Source of the DNA: CAG-390 sp964579135
Lineage (GTDB): Bacteria; Bacillota; Clostridia; Oscillospirales; CAG-272
Assembly (NCBI GenBank): GCA_964579135.1
Contig: CAZOFD010000031.1
Span: forward strand, 1-14,829
Direction: 5' to 3'
DNA length: 14,829 nucleotides
Part shown: positions 13,276 to 14,829 of the stretch, piece after piece
Numbering within the stretch: position 1 is the first letter of the stretch
Layout: the number at the start of each line of letters is the position of its first letter
Notes under the pieces: model-generated
Told to the model about the DNA's origin: nothing
Database searches by the model: none
Seen by the model: only the letters and a program-made list of their open reading frames with translations
Translations under genes and position numbers: made by a program

Positions 13276-13869
13276 ATGCCGCGACAAAAACAATATGATA
13301 CAAACGCGATAATATCCGCTCTGCTAAAGCATTACGGAGCGAGCAACTCCGCCGACGTTGACACGATCTCATCACTTTGTACCGTTAAAAAGATAAAAAA
13401 AGGTAAAGTGGTATTCGATAACGAGGGCTCGTTTAACGTTGCGGTGCTTATCGAAGGCTGTATTCGCGGATATATAATGACAAAAGACGGCGTCGACGTG
13501 ACCGACTGCTTTCTGTACAGATTCGGCGAGGCGGCAATGCACTCGCTCGGCAAACGCGGGATACCGATATGTCAGTTCGACGCTATCATCGACAGCACTT
13601 TGCTTTTCGTTCCCGCATCGCTTTTCAACACCGACGACGAATCCGGCAAAGCCCTTTCCGATATTTACGAAAAACTGTTTCCCGGAGGATTGCTGCTGCA
13701 AAACGAACACAAACACGTTCTTATGTGTTACGAAGCATATGAAAAATATAACTGGTTTACCTCGAAATATCCGGGGCTGATCGATATGATACCACATTCG
13801 TACGTCGCGTCATTCCTCGGAATAACACCCGTAACTCTTTCCCGCGCTCGACATATGACGAAAGAATAG
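13276..13869 (+). CDS. Crp/Fnr-family transcriptional regulator
   Basis: The 197-residue protein has an N-terminal cyclic-nucleotide-binding-like beta-roll (about 30-115; VKKIKKGKVVFDNEGSFN and VLIEGCIRGYI are typical), a dimerisation helix (about 122-155) and a C-terminal winged helix. The last has IPHSYVASFLGITPVTLSRARH (172-193) as recognition region. This matches the short Crp/Fnr type that uses YPxLxxxIPxxxxASxLGITPxTLSR. There is no N-terminal cysteine cluster, so an FNR-type iron-sulfur sensor is unlikely. The residues that bind cAMP in Crp are not recognisable; the ligand is unknown. The start has AAAGGATG upstream. It is transcribed alone, between its own promoters and a strong terminator, and may regulate the preceding RnfC/RnfD-like pair, though nothing in the sequence proves this. 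Confidence 0.82.
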   Translation: MPRQKQYDTNAIISALLKHYGASNSADVDTISSLCTVKKIKKGKVVFDNEGSFNVAVLIEGCIRGYIMTKDGVDVTDCFLYRFGEAAMHSLGKRGIPICQFDAIIDSTLLFVPASLFNTDDESGKALSDIYEKLFPGGLLLQNEHKHVLMCYEAYEKYNWFTSKYPGLIDMIPHSYVASFLGITPVTLSRARHMTKE

Positions 13870-13929
13870 AATTATTCGCTCGGCGCGTGCCGCATTTTTG
13901 CGCGCCGAGATCGGATATACCGCTTTTAT

Positions 13930-13959
13930 GCCGCTGCTGTCTGCAGCGGCTTTTTTATT
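13930..13959 (+). terminator. Terminator of the Crp/Fnr gene
   Basis: GCCGCTGC (13930-13937) pairs perfectly with GCAGCGGC (13943-13950) around a five-base loop and is followed by TTTTTTATTTTTAC. A second hairpin, CTCGGCGCG/CGCGCCGAG, precedes it at about 13879-13909 without a U-tract. Confidence 0.9.
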
Positions 13960-14042
13960 TTTACTTTTTGCCGCCTGCCGAAATCGACGCATATACTTTT
14001 GTTGACCCGAACAATGCCGTTTTCGCGCGTCACACGTCAAAT

Positions 14043-14083
14043 AACGGCAAAAAATACCTTGGGCTCAAAGCGATTTTGCCGTT
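14043..14083 (+). promoter_or_regulatory. Inverted repeat upstream of mazF
   Basis: AACGGCAAAA (14043-14052) is repeated as its exact complement TTTTGCCGTT (14074-14083), with a 21-base spacer. Further copies of the GCCGTTTT/CGGCAAAA core lie near 14012 and 14096. The set could be an operator or a leader hairpin. No convincing mazF promoter could be picked with it. Confidence 0.35.
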
Positions 14084-14141
14084 TAAGCGCCTCCGTCGGC
14101 GGCAAAAATAAGAATACAAATAAAGGCAGGAGAGCACACCT

Positions 14142-14594
14142 ATGACAGACGACAAAATCTTCGACTCTCAAATACATCGCGGAGATATTTTTTATGCCGA
14201 TCTTTCCCCCGTTGTCGGCTCGGAGCAAGGCGGGATACGCCCGGTTCTTATAATCCAAAACGACGTCGGAAACAAATATTCCCCGACCGTCATAGCGGCG
14301 GCTATAACGTCGCGTATGGGTAAAGCGAGATTGCCGACACATATCGACGTTTACGCGCAAAAGGCGGGACTTGCTCGCGATTCCGTAATCCTTTTGGAGC
14401 AGATACGAACTTTGGACAAAAAAAGACTTAAGGAAAAGATGGGGCACCTTGACGAGGGTATGATGCAAGAAGTCGACGGTGCAATAGCCGTTTCTTTCGG
14501 GATAGATCTCGGTCACCGGTCTGCCTCAGCGGAAAAAGTCGTACCGCAATCCGCCGCGGCAAGTACGGCGAATACTAACAAAACTCTGTTTTGA
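14142..14594 (+). CDS. MazF/PemK-type mRNA interferase toxin (EndoA-like), no adjacent antitoxin
   Basis: The 150-residue protein is an EndoA/NdoA-type endoribonuclease, which cuts mRNA at short sequence motifs. The core runs IHRGDIFYADLSPVVGSEQG at 11-30, then GIRPVLIIQND, SPTVIAAAITSR, and VILLEQIRTLDKKRL. The residues matching the catalytic Arg25 and Thr48 of Bacillus MazF are present as Arg33 and Thr56. The last 30 residues, rich in Ser, Ala and Thr, extend past the usual length of about 116. A MazE/EndoAI-type antitoxin normally sits directly upstream. Here 13870-14141 contains only a terminator and inverted repeats, so the antitoxin is elsewhere or absent. The start has AGGAG eight bases upstream. 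Bases 14595-14755 downstream hold nothing I can support. Confidence 0.92.
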   Translation: MTDDKIFDSQIHRGDIFYADLSPVVGSEQGGIRPVLIIQNDVGNKYSPTVIAAAITSRMGKARLPTHIDVYAQKAGLARDSVILLEQIRTLDKKRLKEKMGHLDEGMMQEVDGAIAVSFGIDLGHRSASAEKVVPQSAAASTANTNKTLF

Positions 14595-14755
14595 TCTGCA
14601 TTGTCCGTTATTATATCAAAGCGACGTAAAATACGAATATATTTGCGCGCATATCGGCAGCGTACTTTCGCCCTTATATGCCGCCGCAAGCCGTTTACCA
14701 CCAAAACGGCACTACAATCTCGCCGCAAAAAAAGCGAAAATATTCGGTGTAAACG

Positions 14756-14791
14756 AAAAAAGAGTTCGTAAGCAAAACGCTTACGAACTCT
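14756..14791 (-). terminator. Terminator of the tRNA-His transcript
   Basis: AGAGTTCGTAAGC (14761-14773) pairs perfectly over 13 bases with 14779-14791 around a five-base loop. On the minus strand the stem is followed by a T-run (14760-14756) and CGTTT, seven bases after the tRNA 3' end. No T-run exists on the plus side, so it acts in one direction. Confidence 0.92.
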
Positions 14792-14797
14792 CGATTA

Positions 14798-14829
14798 TGG
14801 GGTGAATGATGGGGTTCGAACCCACGACC
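14798..14829 (-). tRNA. tRNA-His, 3' part only (cut by the window end)
   Basis: The minus strand shows GGTCGTGGGTTCGAAC followed by the T-stem, the acceptor strand CATTCAC, a C at the discriminator position and an encoded CCA. A C at position 73 is the mark of bacterial tRNA-His, and the GTCGTGGG T-arm resembles known His tRNAs. The anticodon lies outside the window, so the identity is inferred. Confidence 0.75.

Noticed and set aside
13887..14111. Possible MazE-like antitoxin frame of 74 codons before mazF
   Set aside because: It passes through the terminator at 13930-13959, has no ribosome binding site and no antitoxin features.
14681..14715. GCCGTTT/AAACGGC hairpin after mazF as its terminator
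   Set aside because: No T-run follows on either strand and the stem is only seven bases.

Overview
The window looks like a chromosomal segment of a Bacillota (Clostridia-type) bacterium, probably an uncultured anaerobe. The reasons are the strong AGGAGG-type ribosome binding sites, near-consensus TTGACA-17-TATAAT promoters, a Bacillus-like elongator tRNA-Met, an EF-P with the PGKG loop seen in Bacillus, a CD1247-type small protein known from clostridia, and a solitary EndoA-like MazF. This is inferred from gene content; no species can be named. No phage, IS element, CRISPR array or rRNA was seen.

Layout. Bases 1-160 hold tRNA-Asp and tRNA-Val on the minus strand, driven by a perfect promoter at about 178-206. 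Next come namZ (444-1583, +), a cytoplasmic-looking exo-N-acetylmuramidase, and, convergent with it, a DegT-family sugar aminotransferase (1856-3061, -). Upstream of that, on the minus strand, a TetR regulator and an unrecognised four-helix membrane protein form a likely two-gene operon (4547 to 3252). Further upstream lies efp followed by a CD1247-family protein that ends in a cysteine/aspartate repeat (5645 to 4681). Divergent from efp is fba, class II fructose-bisphosphate aldolase (5900-6859, +). It converges on an ABC-F ATPase (6907-8850, -), which is divergent from holA, the DNA polymerase III delta subunit (8991-10025, +).

A second minus-strand tRNA unit (Met, Glu; 10174-10329) uses a promoter nearly identical to the first one. 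Divergent from it is a two-gene plus-strand unit, rnfC-like and rnfD-like (10515-12872). Both proteins are divergent, and the other four Rnf subunits are absent from the window. A 400-base gap follows, then a Crp/Fnr-type regulator (13276-13869), a solitary MazF toxin (14142-14594) and the 3' end of a probable tRNA-His on the minus strand.

How it fits together. Most genes are housekeeping (translation, glycolysis, replication, wall recycling), separated by clear intrinsic terminators, several of which serve two convergent genes. The unusual parts are the reduced RnfC/RnfD pair that appears to lack key flavin-site residues, the 15-cysteine acidic tail in the gene after efp, the TetR/membrane-protein operon with a possible operator inside a terminator, and the MazF without a neighbouring antitoxin.
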